Counted from the first letter of the stretch, positions 36,279-46,213 are shown. The stretch is DNA of 64,000 nt from Albidovulum sp. (GCA_020637635.1 JACKKB010000009.1:103495-167494), one strand, 5' to 3'. The notes: generated by a model not told the origin, from the letters alone. Program-made: numbers and translations.

Positions 36279-38143
36279 CCCAACGCTCCGACAACCCCGC
36301 CGATCCGTTCAAGAAGGCGCTGGCCGAGGCCACCAAGACGATGGCCGACGATCCCGAATTGACGGTATCCTATTCCGTCGATCCGCCGGGCATGGCGGGC
36401 GACACGATGCGGCTGCCGCAGGTCAGCCGCCGGATGACGCGGGAAGAAGTCTTGATCGCGCGCGGCACGGCGGACGCCTTCGCGCTCCGCCACCGCTTCC
36501 ACGACGAGAAGGTCGCGGCGAGATATGCGCCGCAGGGCCAGATGGCGCGCGACCTCTACGAGGCGATGGAAACCGCGCGGTGCGAGGCCGTGGGCGCCCG
36601 CGACATGCCCGGCACCGCCGGCAACATCGACGCCAAGATCGGCGCCGAGGCGGAACGGCGCGGCTATGGCGCCATCCGCCAGGCGCAGGACGCGCCCCTT
36701 GCCCAGGCGGCGGGCTATCTCGTCCGCCACCTCGCGACCGGGCGCGACCTGCCGGCCAATGCGCAGAACGTCATGGACCTCTGGCGCCCCTTCATCGAGG
36801 AACAGGCCGGCGGCACACTCGGAACGCTCGACGACGCGCTTGCCGATCAGGCCGCCTTCGCCCGTCTCGCCCGTCAGGTCATCCGCGACCTCGGCTATGG
36901 CGACCAGCTCGGCGACGACCCCGATATGGAAGACGAGGCCGAGGGCGATGACACGGCCACCGAGGAAGAGGAAAGCCCCGACAGCGAAGAGGGCCAGGAA
37001 GAGCCCGACGAGAGCGATGCCGCCGCCGAGCAGACGCAGGAACAGCAGGACGACGCCGCCGAGGCCGAGGTCTCGATGGACAGCGAGGCCGACAAGGAAG
37101 AGGGCGAAGAGACCGAACTGCCCGACAGCGAAGCGCCGCTGGAACCGCCTCCGCCGGCGCCGCATTCCGACGCCGATCCGAACTATGCCGTCTACACCAC
37201 GGATTTCGATGAGGAAATCAAGGCCGAGGAGCTGGCCGAAGCGGCCGAGCTTGAACGGCTGCGGGCCTATCTCGACCAGCAGCTCGAACCCCTGAAGGGC
37301 GCCGTCAGCCGGCTCGCCAACAAGCTTCAGCGCCGGCTTCAGGCGCAGCAGAACCGCAGTTGGGAATTCGACCGCGAGGAAGGCATCCTCGATGCCGGCC
37401 GGCTTGCCCGCGTCGTCGCCAACCCGACCACGCCCTTGAGCTTCAAGGTCGAGAAGGACACCGAGTTCCGCGACACCTGCGTGACGCTCCTGCTCGACAA
37501 TTCCGGCTCGATGCGCGGCCGGCCGATCTCGATCGCGGCGATCTGCGCCGATGTGCTCGCGCGGACGCTCGAACGCTGCCAGGTGAAGGTCGAGATCCTC
37601 GGCTTCACCACCCGCGCCTGGAAGGGCGGGCAGGCGCGCGAGAAATGGCTGGCCGACGGCCGCCCGCAACAGCCCGGCCGGCTGAATGACCTGCGCCACA
37701 TCGTCTACAAGAGCGCCGAGGCGCCCTGGCGCCGGGTGCGGCCGAACCTCGGGCTGATGATGAAGGAAGGGCTGCTGAAGGAGAACATCGACGGCGAGGC
37801 GCTGGAATGGGCACACCGGCGCATGCTCGGCCGGCCCGAACAGCGCAAGATCCTCATGGTGATCTCCGACGGGGCTCCGGTCGACGACTCGACCTTGTCC
37901 GTCAACCCCGCGAACTATCTCGAAAAACACCTTCGTGACGTGATCGCGATGGTGGAGCGGCGCAAGATCGTCGAACTGATCGCCATCGGCATCGGCCATG
38001 ACGTGACGCGCTACTACCAGCGCGCCGTGACCATCACCGATGTCGAACAGCTGGCCGGCGCGATGACCGAACAGCTGGCGAGCCTCTTCGACAGCGATCC
38101 GCGGGCACGCGCCCGCGTCATGGGGATGCGCAAGGCGGGCTGA
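36275..38143 (+). CDS. cobT: Cobaltochelatase subunit CobT
   Basis: The protein has 622 residues from the ATG that overlaps the upstream stop. The N-terminal region (about 1-200) is followed by a very acidic stretch (about 215-300, runs of Glu/Asp). The C-terminal VWA domain has the metal-ion site [11 protein letters not shown], with Asp408. Blocks EDTEFRDT-like and [20 protein letters not shown] sequences precede the end. CobT assembles with the CobS hexamer and bridges it to CobN through the VWA domain. A strong terminator follows 57 bases after the stop. Confidence 0.95.
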   Translation: MTQRSDNPADPFKKALAEATKTMADDPELTVSYSVDPPGMAGDTMRLPQVSRRMTREEVLIARGTADAFALRHRFHDEKVAARYAPQGQMARDLYEAMETARCEAVGARDMPGTAGNIDAKIGAEAERRGYGAIRQAQDAPLAQAAGYLVRHLATGRDLPANAQNVMDLWRPFIEEQAGGTLGTLDDALADQAAFARLARQVIRDLGYGDQLGDDPDMEDEAEGDDTATEEEESPDSEEGQEEPDESDAAAEQTQEQQDDAAEAEVSMDSEADKEEGEETELPDSEAPLEPPPPAPHSDADPNYAVYTTDFDEEIKAEELAEAAELERLRAYLDQQLEPLKGAVSRLANKLQRRLQAQQNRSWEFDREEGILDAGRLARVVANPTTPLSFKVEKDTEFRDTCVTLLLDNSGSMRGRPISIAAICADVLARTLERCQVKVEILGFTTRAWKGGQAREKWLADGRPQQPGRLNDLRHIVYKSAEAPWRRVRPNLGLMMKEGLLKENIDGEALEWAHRRMLGRPEQRKILMVISDGAPVDDSTLSVNPANYLEKHLRDVIAMVERRKIVELIAIGIGHDVTRYYQRAVTITDVEQLAGAMTEQLASLFDSDPRARARVMGMRKAG

Positions 38144-38200
38144 CCCGCTCGGCGATGGCTTGCTCCCGGGCGCCGTTCGCGGCAAGCTCGGGCTCCGAAG

Positions 38201-38223
38201 GGCGCCCCGCCGGGGCGCCTTTT
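38201..38223 (+). terminator. Intrinsic terminator after cobT, 17 bases before the next start
   Basis: GGCGCCCC (38201-38208) pairs with GGGGCGCC (38212-38219) around a three-base loop, followed by TTTT (38220-38223). It ends the cobS-cobT transcript. The next gene begins at 38240 (or 38225), so any message for it from further upstream must read through this hairpin. Confidence 0.8.
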
Positions 38224-38239
38224 CATGAAAGGCCGCCCG

Positions 38240-40048
38240 ATGTTCCAGAGCTTCGAGACCACTTCCCGTCCCGACCAGGGTCCGCCCCGGCTGAAGGCCC
38301 TGCGCGGCGAGATCGCGCGGGCGGGGCTGGCGGGCTTCATCGTGCCGCGCGCCGATGTCCATCAGGGCGAATACGTGGCCCCGGCCGACCAGCGGCTGGG
38401 CTGGCTGACGGGGTTCACCGGCTCGGCGGGATTTGCCGTGGTCCTGCCCGAGATCGCCGGCGTCTTCATCGACGGCCGCTACCGCACCCAGATCAAGAGC
38501 CAGGTCGATCTGGCCGCCTTCACGCCGGTGCCCTGGCCCGAGACAAAGCCCGGACCCTGGCTGGTCGAGCATCTGCCGGGCGGCGGCCAGGTCGGCTTCG
38601 ACCCCTGGCTGCACACGAAGCGCGAGATCGCCGAGATCGAGGCGGCGCTCGCCGGAAGCGGGGTCGAACTGGCCCCCGTCGAGAATCTCGTCGACAGGAT
38701 CTGGCCGGACCGCCCCGCCCCGCCCGCCGGACCGGTCGCGGTTCAGCCGATCGACTTCGCCGGAGAGACCCATGGCGCGAAATGCGCCCGCCTTGCCGCA
38801 GGCATCGCCGCGGCGGGACAGAGCGCCGCCGTCATCACCCTGCCCGATTCCATCGCCTGGCTTCTGAACATCCGCGGCTCGGACGTGGAGCGGAACCCCG
38901 TCGTGCATGCCTTCGCGATCCTGCGGACGAGCGGTCAGGTGATGCTTTTCATCGCCCCCGAGAAGCTTTCCGAGGACGTGCGCGCCCATCTCGGGCCCGA
39001 TGTCACGCTGCGCCCGCCCGCGGCCTTCGCCCCGGCGCTGCGGACATTGAAAGGCCCGGTCCGCGTCGACCCCGCGACCGCGCCCCTGCAGGTCACGCGC
39101 GAACTCGAGGATGCCGGCATCGCCATCGTCGACGGCGCCGACCCCTGCCTGCTGCCCAAGGCGCGCAAGAACGCGACCGAGGTGGCCGGCATGGCCGAGG
39201 CCCATCTGCGCGACGGCGCCGCGATGGCCGAGTTCCTGGCCTGGTTCGATGCCGAGGCGCCGAAGGGCGGCCTGAGCGAGATCGACGCGGTGAAGCGGCT
39301 CGAGACCTGCCGTCGCGCGACCAACGCGCTGAAGGAGATCAGCTTCGAGACGATCTGCGGCACCGGCCCGAACGGCGCCATCATGCACTACCGGGTGAGC
39401 GAGGAGACCAACCGCCCCATCCGCGCCGGCGAGGTGGTGGTGCTCGATTCCGGCGGTCAGTATCAGGACGGCACCACCGACATCACCCGCACCCTGGCGG
39501 TCGGCCCCGTCGACCCCGAGGTGCGCGCCGCCTTCACCCGCGTCCTGCAGGGGATGATAGCGATCTCGCGGCTGCGCTGGCCCGCGGGCCTTGCCGGCGC
39601 CCATCTCGACGCGATCGCGCGCTACAATCTCTGGCTCGCCGGTCAGGACTTCGACCACGGCACCGGCCACGGCGTTGGCTGCTATCTTTCCGTGCACGAG
39701 GGGCCGCAGCGGCTGAGCCGCATCTCCGATGTTCCCTTCGAGCCGGGCATGATCCTCTCGAACGAGCCCGGCTATTACCGCGAGGGCGCCTTCGGCATCC
39801 GCATCGAGAACCTGATCGTGGTCGAGGAGGCGCCCGACCTGCCGGGTCGCGACGCGGCGCGCCGGATGCTGAGTTTCCGCACGCTCACCTACGTGCCGGT
39901 CGACCGACGGCTGATCGACCCGGAGATGCTCACGACGGCCGAGCGCGACTGGCTGAACCGCTACCACGACGAGGTGCGCAGGCTGATCGGCCCGCGGCTC
40001 GGCGATCCGGCGCGAGCCTGGCTGATCGCGGCGACGGAGCCGATCTGA
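38240..40048 (+). CDS. Aminopeptidase P family (Xaa-Pro) metallopeptidase, M24B
   Basis: The protein has 602 residues from ATG 38240, with aaagg seven bases upstream; ATG 38225 is an alternative but abuts the terminator T-run. It has the three-part layout of long aminopeptidase P: two creatinase-like N-terminal domains, then the pita-bread catalytic domain. Metal-site blocks are VVVLDSGGQYQDGTTDITRT (both Asp), GTGHGVGCYLSVHEGP (His), and NEPGYYREGAFGIRIENL (both Glu). It releases N-terminal residues before proline, probably in the cytoplasm. It would complement PepN in peptide recycling. Confidence 0.92.
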   Translation: MFQSFETTSRPDQGPPRLKALRGEIARAGLAGFIVPRADVHQGEYVAPADQRLGWLTGFTGSAGFAVVLPEIAGVFIDGRYRTQIKSQVDLAAFTPVPWPETKPGPWLVEHLPGGGQVGFDPWLHTKREIAEIEAALAGSGVELAPVENLVDRIWPDRPAPPAGPVAVQPIDFAGETHGAKCARLAAGIAAAGQSAAVITLPDSIAWLLNIRGSDVERNPVVHAFAILRTSGQVMLFIAPEKLSEDVRAHLGPDVTLRPPAAFAPALRTLKGPVRVDPATAPLQVTRELEDAGIAIVDGADPCLLPKARKNATEVAGMAEAHLRDGAAMAEFLAWFDAEAPKGGLSEIDAVKRLETCRRATNALKEISFETICGTGPNGAIMHYRVSEETNRPIRAGEVVVLDSGGQYQDGTTDITRTLAVGPVDPEVRAAFTRVLQGMIAISRLRWPAGLAGAHLDAIARYNLWLAGQDFDHGTGHGVGCYLSVHEGPQRLSRISDVPFEPGMILSNEPGYYREGAFGIRIENLIVVEEAPDLPGRDAARRMLSFRTLTYVPVDRRLIDPEMLTTAERDWLNRYHDEVRRLIGPRLGDPARAWLIAATEPI

Positions 40049-40232
40049 GCCCTGCGCCCGCGCGATCGGGCCCCGACGCAATGCCAGAAAGGAACCGCGC
40101 CGACGGCCGGCCGGAACGACCCTGCGAAGGCGCGAGCGGCATGGGGCCCGACCCGATTCGCATCGGTCCCGCGGCGGGCACTCCGGCCGTGTGCGCCGGC
40201 GGGGTCCTCATCGGCGAAGGCGCCGGGGCGCC

Positions 40233-42008
40233 TCAGCTGCGATAATCGCGCAGCACCGCGGCGGCGATCGAATCGCGCGTCAGCACGCCGATCACGTTCT
40301 CGGGCCGCGGTGTCGTCTTCTCGGGCAGCACCAGGAGCGCCACGTGGCCGCGGTCGGCCATATTGGTCATGGCCGATTGCAGGAAACTCGTTTCCTGCAC
40401 GTAGCCTACCGGATGGATGATCGGCCCGTGCCGCCGGCTCGGATCTTCGGGATGGACGCGCACGATGCCGATGACGTTGCGCCCCTCGGTCACGACCGCA
40501 TACTGACGCTCGGCGCCGAGTTCGGTATCGACCTGCCCGCGCGGGCCGAGATCGGCCTTCTCCATCACCGCCACGGCGGGCTCCATCATCTCGCGGATCT
40601 GCCGGATCGCGAACATGTGCGAACGGCTCTCGCGCGGGATCCGGTGTCCGCGCCGGGTGAGCTTCAAGGTATAGATGTCGTCCGCCGAAAGCCGCTTTCG
40701 CACCCCCATCGCCACCACGACGGCGATGATCGCGGCAAGCGTGATCGTGTAGTCGCCGGTCATCTCGAAGAGCATCATGATCGAGGTGAGCGCCGCCCCG
40801 GTCGAGGCGCCGACGATCCCGGCCATCCCGATCAGGGCGAAGGTCACCGAATGAAACCCGAGATGCGGGAACATCAGGTCGAGCGTTGCGCCGAATGCGC
40901 CGCCCAGGGCCGCGCCAAGGAAGAGCGAGGGCGAGAAGACCCCGCCCGACGCCCCCGAGCCGAGGCTGATCGCGGTCGCCAGCATCTTCAGCACGAAGAG
41001 CAGGAAGAGAAACCCCGGCGCCGTCAGCTGTCCGGTCAGGATCGCCTCGATCGTCGCATAGCCGACGCCGGCGGTATGATACATGCCCGTGGTCTTGAGC
41101 AGCACATACATCAGGATCCCGAGCGAGAGCATCCCGGCTGCGTTCTTCAGATAGGGATTGGCCTTCCAGTCGTCGAAGAGATCCTCGATCTTGTAAAGGC
41201 CGCGCACGAAGACGGTCGCCGCCACCCCGGTCACGAGGCCGAAGATCACGTAGAGTGGCAGCATGTCGGCCGAGAGCGGCACGAAAAGGTCGGGCCGGTC
41301 ATGCGCGGCCACGAGGAAGGCGGGCGCCATGCCGAAGGCGAGCCGTCCGACATAGGTCGCGGTGCCCGTCGCCAGAACCACGGGGATGAGCGTGCGGGCG
41401 CTGAACTCGGGCAGCATCAGCTCGACCGCGAAGAGAACTGCGCCGAGAGGCGTGTTGAACGTGGCGGCGATCCCCGCCCCGGCACCGGCCGCCACCATGG
41501 TGATGATCTGCCAGGTGCGGAGCCGGAAGAACTGCCCCAGAACCGAGCCGATGCCGGACCCGATCTGGATGATCGGCCCCTCGCGCCCGACCGAGGCGCC
41601 CGAGCCGATCGACATCGCCGAGGCGAGCGATTTCACCACCACCACCTGCGGGCGGATCTTGCCGCCGCGGTAGTAGATCGCGTCCATCACCTCGGGCACG
41701 CCGTGGCCCCTGGCCTCGGGCGCGAAACGCCGCACCAGCCAGAGCACGATCGCCCCGCCGATGACCGGCGCGAAGATCACAAAGGGCCCGAAAGGCGCCT
41801 CTGGTGTCGAGATATTCGCGTCATACGCGGTCGAGAATGTGCCGAGAAAGAAGAGGTTGTGGATGATCGAGATCAGGTAGCGCAACGCCACGGCGCCAAG
41901 CCCGGTCACCACGCCGATCAGGATCGCGATCGCGGAAAGCGCGATGACCGAGGCACGGCGGTTGTCCGGCTCGGCGGCGTGGGTCTCGATCGGCGATGTT
42001 TCGGTCAT
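40233..42008 (-). CDS. CLC-type chloride channel/antiporter with C-terminal CBS-like region
   Basis: The protein has 591 residues from ATG 42008. About 10-12 membrane helices span residues 20-425. The gating-glutamate motif GREGP is at 141-145 (Glu143), and GSGASGGVFSPSLF provides the second ion-site loop. The first selectivity loop reads GHGVP (101-105) where classic CLCs have GSGIP. The C-terminal soluble part (about 440-591) has two CBS-like halves: IREMMEPAVAVMEKA and VIGVLTRDSIAA. It moves Cl- or another anion across the inner membrane, possibly in exchange for protons. It is divergent from the next operon. Confidence 0.92.
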   Translation of the reverse strand: MTETSPIETHAAEPDNRRASVIALSAIAILIGVVTGLGAVALRYLISIIHNLFFLGTFSTAYDANISTPEAPFGPFVIFAPVIGGAIVLWLVRRFAPEARGHGVPEVMDAIYYRGGKIRPQVVVVKSLASAMSIGSGASVGREGPIIQIGSGIGSVLGQFFRLRTWQIITMVAAGAGAGIAATFNTPLGAVLFAVELMLPEFSARTLIPVVLATGTATYVGRLAFGMAPAFLVAAHDRPDLFVPLSADMLPLYVIFGLVTGVAATVFVRGLYKIEDLFDDWKANPYLKNAAGMLSLGILMYVLLKTTGMYHTAGVGYATIEAILTGQLTAPGFLFLLFVLKMLATAISLGSGASGGVFSPSLFLGAALGGAFGATLDLMFPHLGFHSVTFALIGMAGIVGASTGAALTSIMMLFEMTGDYTITLAAIIAVVVAMGVRKRLSADDIYTLKLTRRGHRIPRESRSHMFAIRQIREMMEPAVAVMEKADLGPRGQVDTELGAERQYAVVTEGRNVIGIVRVHPEDPSRRHGPIIHPVGYVQETSFLQSAMTNMADRGHVALLVLPEKTTPRPENVIGVLTRDSIAAAVLRDYRS

Positions 42009-42156
42009 GATCCTGCAGGGTGGTTGTGGCGGGTCGGGGGCCCCTGTAAGACTTCCACCGTGCCGCACGCTTCGCACATGGTCCCGTGCTAGGACTTTGT
42101 CTCGCGGGATGCAAACGCTAAGGGCAGGTTTCGCCAGGACAGCAAGGGAGGCCGGC

Positions 42157-42717
42157 ATGGCCCAGATGAGCCTCAACCGCCTGCGCAAGCCGACTCGGAC
42201 CGAGTGGATCGCCACGCTGGCCACGCTGGCGGCGGTGCTGGCCTACGTCCTCGTTCTCGGCATGCTCGACAAGCGCGCCGCGCGCTACTTCACCGAACTT
42301 CGCGACAGCGACCCGGCCAGCTACCTGCTGCAGCTGCGCGAATCCCGCGGCTTCGAGGCGTTCCTCGAGGAATATACGGCACTGCGCCATCTCGACACGT
42401 TCCAGCCGCAGGCGCCGAGCTTTCTCGTCGGCCGCTGGAGCATGCGCGACGATATCCTGAGGCTGACGCCCGGCCAGGCGCCCGAGCGCTGCCTGAACCC
42501 CGCGACCTTCGATTTCGGGCTCTTCCTGACCGTCGAGACCGGCGGCGTCGCCTTGCCGGTCCAGTACCGAATCGCCGGAAACGAGGTCGAGATGCGCGGT
42601 CCGGGCGATGCGATCTTTCCGATCCGGCTGGTCAGCTACGGCGCCGAGCTCGATCACATCGAATTCACGCCCCCCGGCCACGACACGCCCGTCAACGCCT
42701 ATCACTGCGGACGGTGA
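42157..42717 (+). CDS. Hypothetical membrane-anchored protein
   Basis: The protein has 186 residues from ATG 42157, with aagggag six bases upstream. One membrane helix (about 17-37: WIATLATLAAVLAYVLVLGM) near the N-terminus precedes a soluble domain of about 145 residues. That domain has features like YTALRHLDTFQP, FGLFLTVETGGVALPVQYRI and a C-terminal Cys. The domain is probably periplasmic and beta-rich. No family is recognised. The stop overlaps a possible GTG start of the FAD dehydrogenase gene (GTGA), so the two are likely co-translated. Confidence 0.7.
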   Translation: MAQMSLNRLRKPTRTEWIATLATLAAVLAYVLVLGMLDKRAARYFTELRDSDPASYLLQLRESRGFEAFLEEYTALRHLDTFQPQAPSFLVGRWSMRDDILRLTPGQAPERCLNPATFDFGLFLTVETGGVALPVQYRIAGNEVEMRGPGDAIFPIRLVSYGAELDHIEFTPPGHDTPVNAYHCGR

Positions 42718-42722
42718 CGGCG

Positions 42723-44099
42723 ATGGCGGTCGCCGGGGCGCTTGCGGAGCTTGAAAGCCTGCTCGGGTCCCGGCTGGCACGAAGTGCTGCAGACCGCGCG
42801 CTTCACGGCCAGAACGAGACCTGGTTTCCCGCCCTGCCGCCCGACGCCGTGGCCTATCCCGAGACGACCGAAGAGGTCGCCCGGATCGTGACCGTCTGTG
42901 CCCGCCATCACTGCCCGGTGGTGGCCTGGGGCGCCGGCACCTCGCTCGAGGGCCATGCCCTGGCCGCCGAGGGGGGCGTCACGCTGGACTTCACGCGCAT
43001 GGACCGGCTTCTCGACATCCGTGCCGGCGACATGCAGGCGGTGGTGCAACCCGGCCTCACCCGCGAGGCGCTGAATACCGGGCTGCGGGCCACCGGCCTC
43101 ATGTTCCCGATCGATCCCGGCGCCAATGCAACGCTCGGCGGCATGGCGGCCACCCGCGCCTCGGGCACCACCGCCGTGCGCTACGGCACCATGCGCGACA
43201 ACGTCATGGCGCTTCAGGTCGTGCTTGCCGACGGCCGCGTGATCCGCACCGGCTCGGGCGCACGCAAATCCTCGGCCGGCTACGATCTCACCGGGCTCTT
43301 CGTCGGCTCCGAGGGCACGCTCGGGCTCATCACCGAACTGACACTTCGCCTGCATGGCCAGCCCGAGGCGATCTCGGCCGCCGTCTGCGCCTTCGAGCGT
43401 TTCGAAGCCGCCGTCGAAACCGTCATCGCCACGATCCAGCTGGGCATCCCGATGGCCCGGATCGAGTTCGTGGACGAGACGACGGCGGCGATCTTCAACG
43501 CCGCGAACGGCACCGCCCTGCCGGTCCGGCCGCATCTGATGGTGGAGTTCCACGGCTCCGAACAATCGGTCGGCGAAGACGCCCGCCGCTTCGGCGATCT
43601 GGTGGCCGAGATGGGCGGCGCGGCGTTCGCCTGGGCATCCGGCGCCGAAGAGCGGACCCGGCTCTGGAAGATGCGTCACGGCGCCTATGGCGCCGCGCTC
43701 GCCTCGCGACCGGGAGCGATGGGGCTCGTGACGGACATCTGCGTGCCGATCTCGCGGCTGGCCGAGGCGGTGCGCGAGACCCGCGCCGACATCGCCGCCT
43801 CGGGCATCCCGGGCCCGATCCTCGGCCATGTCGGCGACGGCAACTTCCATGCCATCCTGCTCGTCGATCGGGGCGACCCTGAGGCATTGAGGACGGCCAA
43901 GGCGCTGGCCCGGCGCATGGCCGAACGCGCGCTCGCGCTCGGCGGCACGATGACGGGCGAACACGGGGTCGGGATGGGCAAGAAGGACCTGATGGCGATG
44001 GAACATGCGGACGCCTGGGACGTCATGGCGCGCATCAAGGGCGCGCTCGATCCGGAGGGGATCCTGAACCCCGGCAAGCTCGTGGAGCGCCGGCAATGA
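42723..44099 (+). CDS. FAD-linked oxidase/D-2-hydroxyacid dehydrogenase (GlcD/D-lactate dehydrogenase-like)
   Basis: The protein has 458 residues from ATG 42723; GTG 42714, overlapping the previous stop, is an alternative. The VAO-type FAD domain shows PVVAWGAGTSLEGHAL, DPGANATLGGMAATRASGTT, and SSAGYDLTGLFVGSEGTLGL. The C-terminal catalytic domain includes GHVGDGNFH and TGEHGVGMGKKDLM, the metal and substrate histidines of D-lactate/glycolate dehydrogenases. It oxidises a D-2-hydroxyacid and passes electrons to quinone or cytochrome. The substrate (D-lactate, glycolate, or another) is not determined; malate synthase in the window could use glyoxylate from a glycolate oxidase. Confidence 0.9.
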   Translation: MAVAGALAELESLLGSRLARSAADRALHGQNETWFPALPPDAVAYPETTEEVARIVTVCARHHCPVVAWGAGTSLEGHALAAEGGVTLDFTRMDRLLDIRAGDMQAVVQPGLTREALNTGLRATGLMFPIDPGANATLGGMAATRASGTTAVRYGTMRDNVMALQVVLADGRVIRTGSGARKSSAGYDLTGLFVGSEGTLGLITELTLRLHGQPEAISAAVCAFERFEAAVETVIATIQLGIPMARIEFVDETTAAIFNAANGTALPVRPHLMVEFHGSEQSVGEDARRFGDLVAEMGGAAFAWASGAEERTRLWKMRHGAYGAALASRPGAMGLVTDICVPISRLAEAVRETRADIAASGIPGPILGHVGDGNFHAILLVDRGDPEALRTAKALARRMAERALALGGTMTGEHGVGMGKKDLMAMEHADAWDVMARIKGALDPEGILNPGKLVERRQ

Positions 44100-44488
44100 G
44101 CGCGCTCGCCTCTCCGGCCGATCTGCCGCGCGGTTTCTCCAACGCCTGGTCGACCCATGACGCACGCGAGATCGCGTCACTCTTCGCCGAGGACGCCGAT
44201 CTGATGAGCCTCACCGGCACCTGGGCCGAAGGCCGCAAGGCGATCGGCGAAACTTTCGCGGCCGAGCTTGCCGGCACCTTCGCCCGCGCCAAGCTCGTGA
44301 CCGGCCGGACCAAGCTGCGCAGCCTCGGCCCGGACACGGTGGTGGTGTTGCAGCGCTATGTCCTCTCGGGCCTGCTGCATGCGGACGGCGCCGATGCCGG
44401 ACGGATCGGCACGATCCTTGCCGCCGTGCTCTCACGCGGGCCGGAGGGCTGGCGGATCGTCAGCGCGCAATTCGCCATCGAAGGCTGA
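44096..44488 (+). CDS. NTF2-like (SnoaL/DUF4440) small protein
   Basis: The protein has 130 residues and overlaps the dehydrogenase gene by four bases (ATGA). The fold is suggested by an N-terminal helix FSNAWSTHDAREIASLFAED, then DADLMSLTGTWAEGRKAI and four beta strands ending in GWRIVSAQFAIEG. Such proteins in the SgcJ/EcaC and DUF4440 groups bind or modify small molecules; function here is unknown. It ends the three-gene plus-strand unit and is convergent with recN. Confidence 0.78.
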   Translation: MSALASPADLPRGFSNAWSTHDAREIASLFAEDADLMSLTGTWAEGRKAIGETFAAELAGTFARAKLVTGRTKLRSLGPDTVVVLQRYVLSGLLHADGADAGRIGTILAAVLSRGPEGWRIVSAQFAIEG

Positions 44489-44547
44489 ATGGTTCGGAAA
44501 CTACAAGAACCGAGCGACGAGAGCGCCCGTCCCGGACCGCTGATGTT

Positions 44548-46191
44548 CTATGACGACAAGAGCGCCCGCGCCGCATCGCGCGCCGCCTCGGTCACGTTCT
44601 CGCCGGAGAGCATGCGCGCCAGCTCGTCGACCCGCGCCGGACCGTCGAGCGCCGCGACGGTCGAGGTCGTGACCCCGCCCGTGACCCGCTTTTCCACCCG
44701 CCAGTGATGCGCGCCGCGGGCCGCCACCTGCGGCGAATGCGTGACGACGAGGATCTGCGCGCCTGTGGCCAGCCGCTCCAGCCGCCGGCCGACCGCATCG
44801 GCCGTCGCCCCGCCGACACCGCGGTCGATCTCGTCGAAGATGAGCGTCTGGCCGGGCTGAGCGCGCGCAAGACAGACCTTGAGCGCGAGAAGAAAGCGCG
44901 AGAGCTCGCCTCCCGAGGCGATCCGGTTCAACGGCCCTGCCGGCGCGCCGGGGTTGGTCGCGACGGTGAACTCGACCTGGTCGCTGCCCTCCGGCCCCGC
45001 CTCGCCGGTCGTGACGACGGTTGCGAAGACGGCTCGTTCCATCTTCAGGGGCGCGAGCTCGGCGGCGATCGCCCGGTCGAGCGCGCGCGCGGCCTTGGCC
45101 CGCACAGCGCCGAGATCCGCTGCCGCGGCGGCGTAGCCGGCCTCGGCCGCCGCCAGCTCGTCGGCCTGCGCGCGAAGGCCGGCCGCGCCGCCGTCGAGCG
45201 CCGCGAGTCGGCCGCGCAGTTGTTCGGCGAAACCTCCCAGATCGTCGGCAAGGACGCCATGTTTGCGCGCCAACCCGCGGATCGCGAAGAGCCGCTCTTC
45301 CACCCGCTCGAGATCGCGGGGATCGAAGCTCATCGCCTCAAGCGCCCGTTCGACGCCCTCGGTCGCCTCGCCAAGCTCGGTGATCGCGCGGCCAAGCGCC
45401 ATGATCGCCGGATCGAGCGCGCCTTCGGCCTTGCCGGCGGCGCCGTCGAGCCAGCGCGCGGCGTCGGCCATCATGCACTCCGCGCCCTCCGGTCCGAGCG
45501 CCTGCAAGGCCCGCGCGACATCCTCGCGGATCCGGACCGCGCCCTGCATCATCCGGCGCCGCGCATCGAGCTCGGCCTCCTCGCCGGGGACAGGGTCAAG
45601 CGCGTCCAGTTCGGCCACCGCGTGCCTCAGATAGTCTTCTTCCGCCCGCATCGCCACGAGATCCGCTTCGGCCGCGCGCAGCGTCCGACGCGCCGCGGCC
45701 GCGCGCGACCAGGCGGCGCGCACCGCACCCGTATCCGCGCCGGCGAAGGCATCGAGCAACTGCCGGTGGCCACGCGGGTTCATAAGGCCGCGGTCATCGT
45801 GCTGCCCGTGCAGTTCCACCAACACCTCGCCCAGTGCCCGCGCAACCTCGCCCGAGACGCGGCGGTCGCTCACATAGCCGGACTTGCGGCCGTCGGCCGT
45901 GGTCACGCGGCGCAGCACCAGCTCGTCCTCGACCGGCAGGCCGGCCTCGGCCAGGATGGCCCGCGCAGGGTGATCCGGAGCGAGATCGAAGACGGCGGCC
46001 ACCTCGCCCTGCACGGCCCCCTGCCGCACCAGATCGGCCCGCCCGCGCCAGCCGAGCACGAAGCCCAGGCAATCGAGCAGGATCGACTTGCCGGCCCCGG
46101 TCTCGCCGGTGAGCACGTTGAGCCCCGGCTGGAACGCTAGCTCCAGCCGGTCGATCAGGAGCATGTCGCGGATGTCGAGCGATCTCAGCAT
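44548..46191 (-). CDS. recN: DNA repair protein RecN
   Basis: The protein has 547 residues. SMC-like layout: Walker A LTGETGAGKS (27-36), a long coiled coil through the middle (Ala/Glu/Arg-rich, about 150-370), then ABC signature ASGGELSRFLLALKVCL and Walker B TLIFDEIDRGVGG. RecN acts in double-strand-break repair with RecA. The gene follows bamD by 22 bases and is the last of the minus-strand envelope block; lpxC-bamD-recN is common in related bacteria. Length is typical (about 550). Confidence 0.95.
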   Translation of the reverse strand: MLRSLDIRDMLLIDRLELAFQPGLNVLTGETGAGKSILLDCLGFVLGWRGRADLVRQGAVQGEVAAVFDLAPDHPARAILAEAGLPVEDELVLRRVTTADGRKSGYVSDRRVSGEVARALGEVLVELHGQHDDRGLMNPRGHRQLLDAFAGADTGAVRAAWSRAAAARRTLRAAEADLVAMRAEEDYLRHAVAELDALDPVPGEEAELDARRRMMQGAVRIREDVARALQALGPEGAECMMADAARWLDGAAGKAEGALDPAIMALGRAITELGEATEGVERALEAMSFDPRDLERVEERLFAIRGLARKHGVLADDLGGFAEQLRGRLAALDGGAAGLRAQADELAAAEAGYAAAAADLGAVRAKAARALDRAIAAELAPLKMERAVFATVVTTGEAGPEGSDQVEFTVATNPGAPAGPLNRIASGGELSRFLLALKVCLARAQPGQTLIFDEIDRGVGGATADAVGRRLERLATGAQILVVTHSPQVAARGAHHWRVEKRVTGGVTTSTVAALDGPARVDELARMLSGENVTEAARDAARALLSS

Positions 46192-46213
46192 GGCCGCCCC
46201 CGAGCTACCCCGG

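Noticed and set aside
36044..40081. 1345-codon minus-strand open frame opposite cobT and aminopeptidase P
   Set aside because: It mirrors strongly supported plus-strand genes; long antisense frames are expected in high-GC DNA.
40081..40245. Possible 54-codon gene between aminopeptidase P and the CLC gene
   Set aside because: No ribosome site, no recognisable sequence, and it runs into the 3' end of the CLC gene on the other strand.
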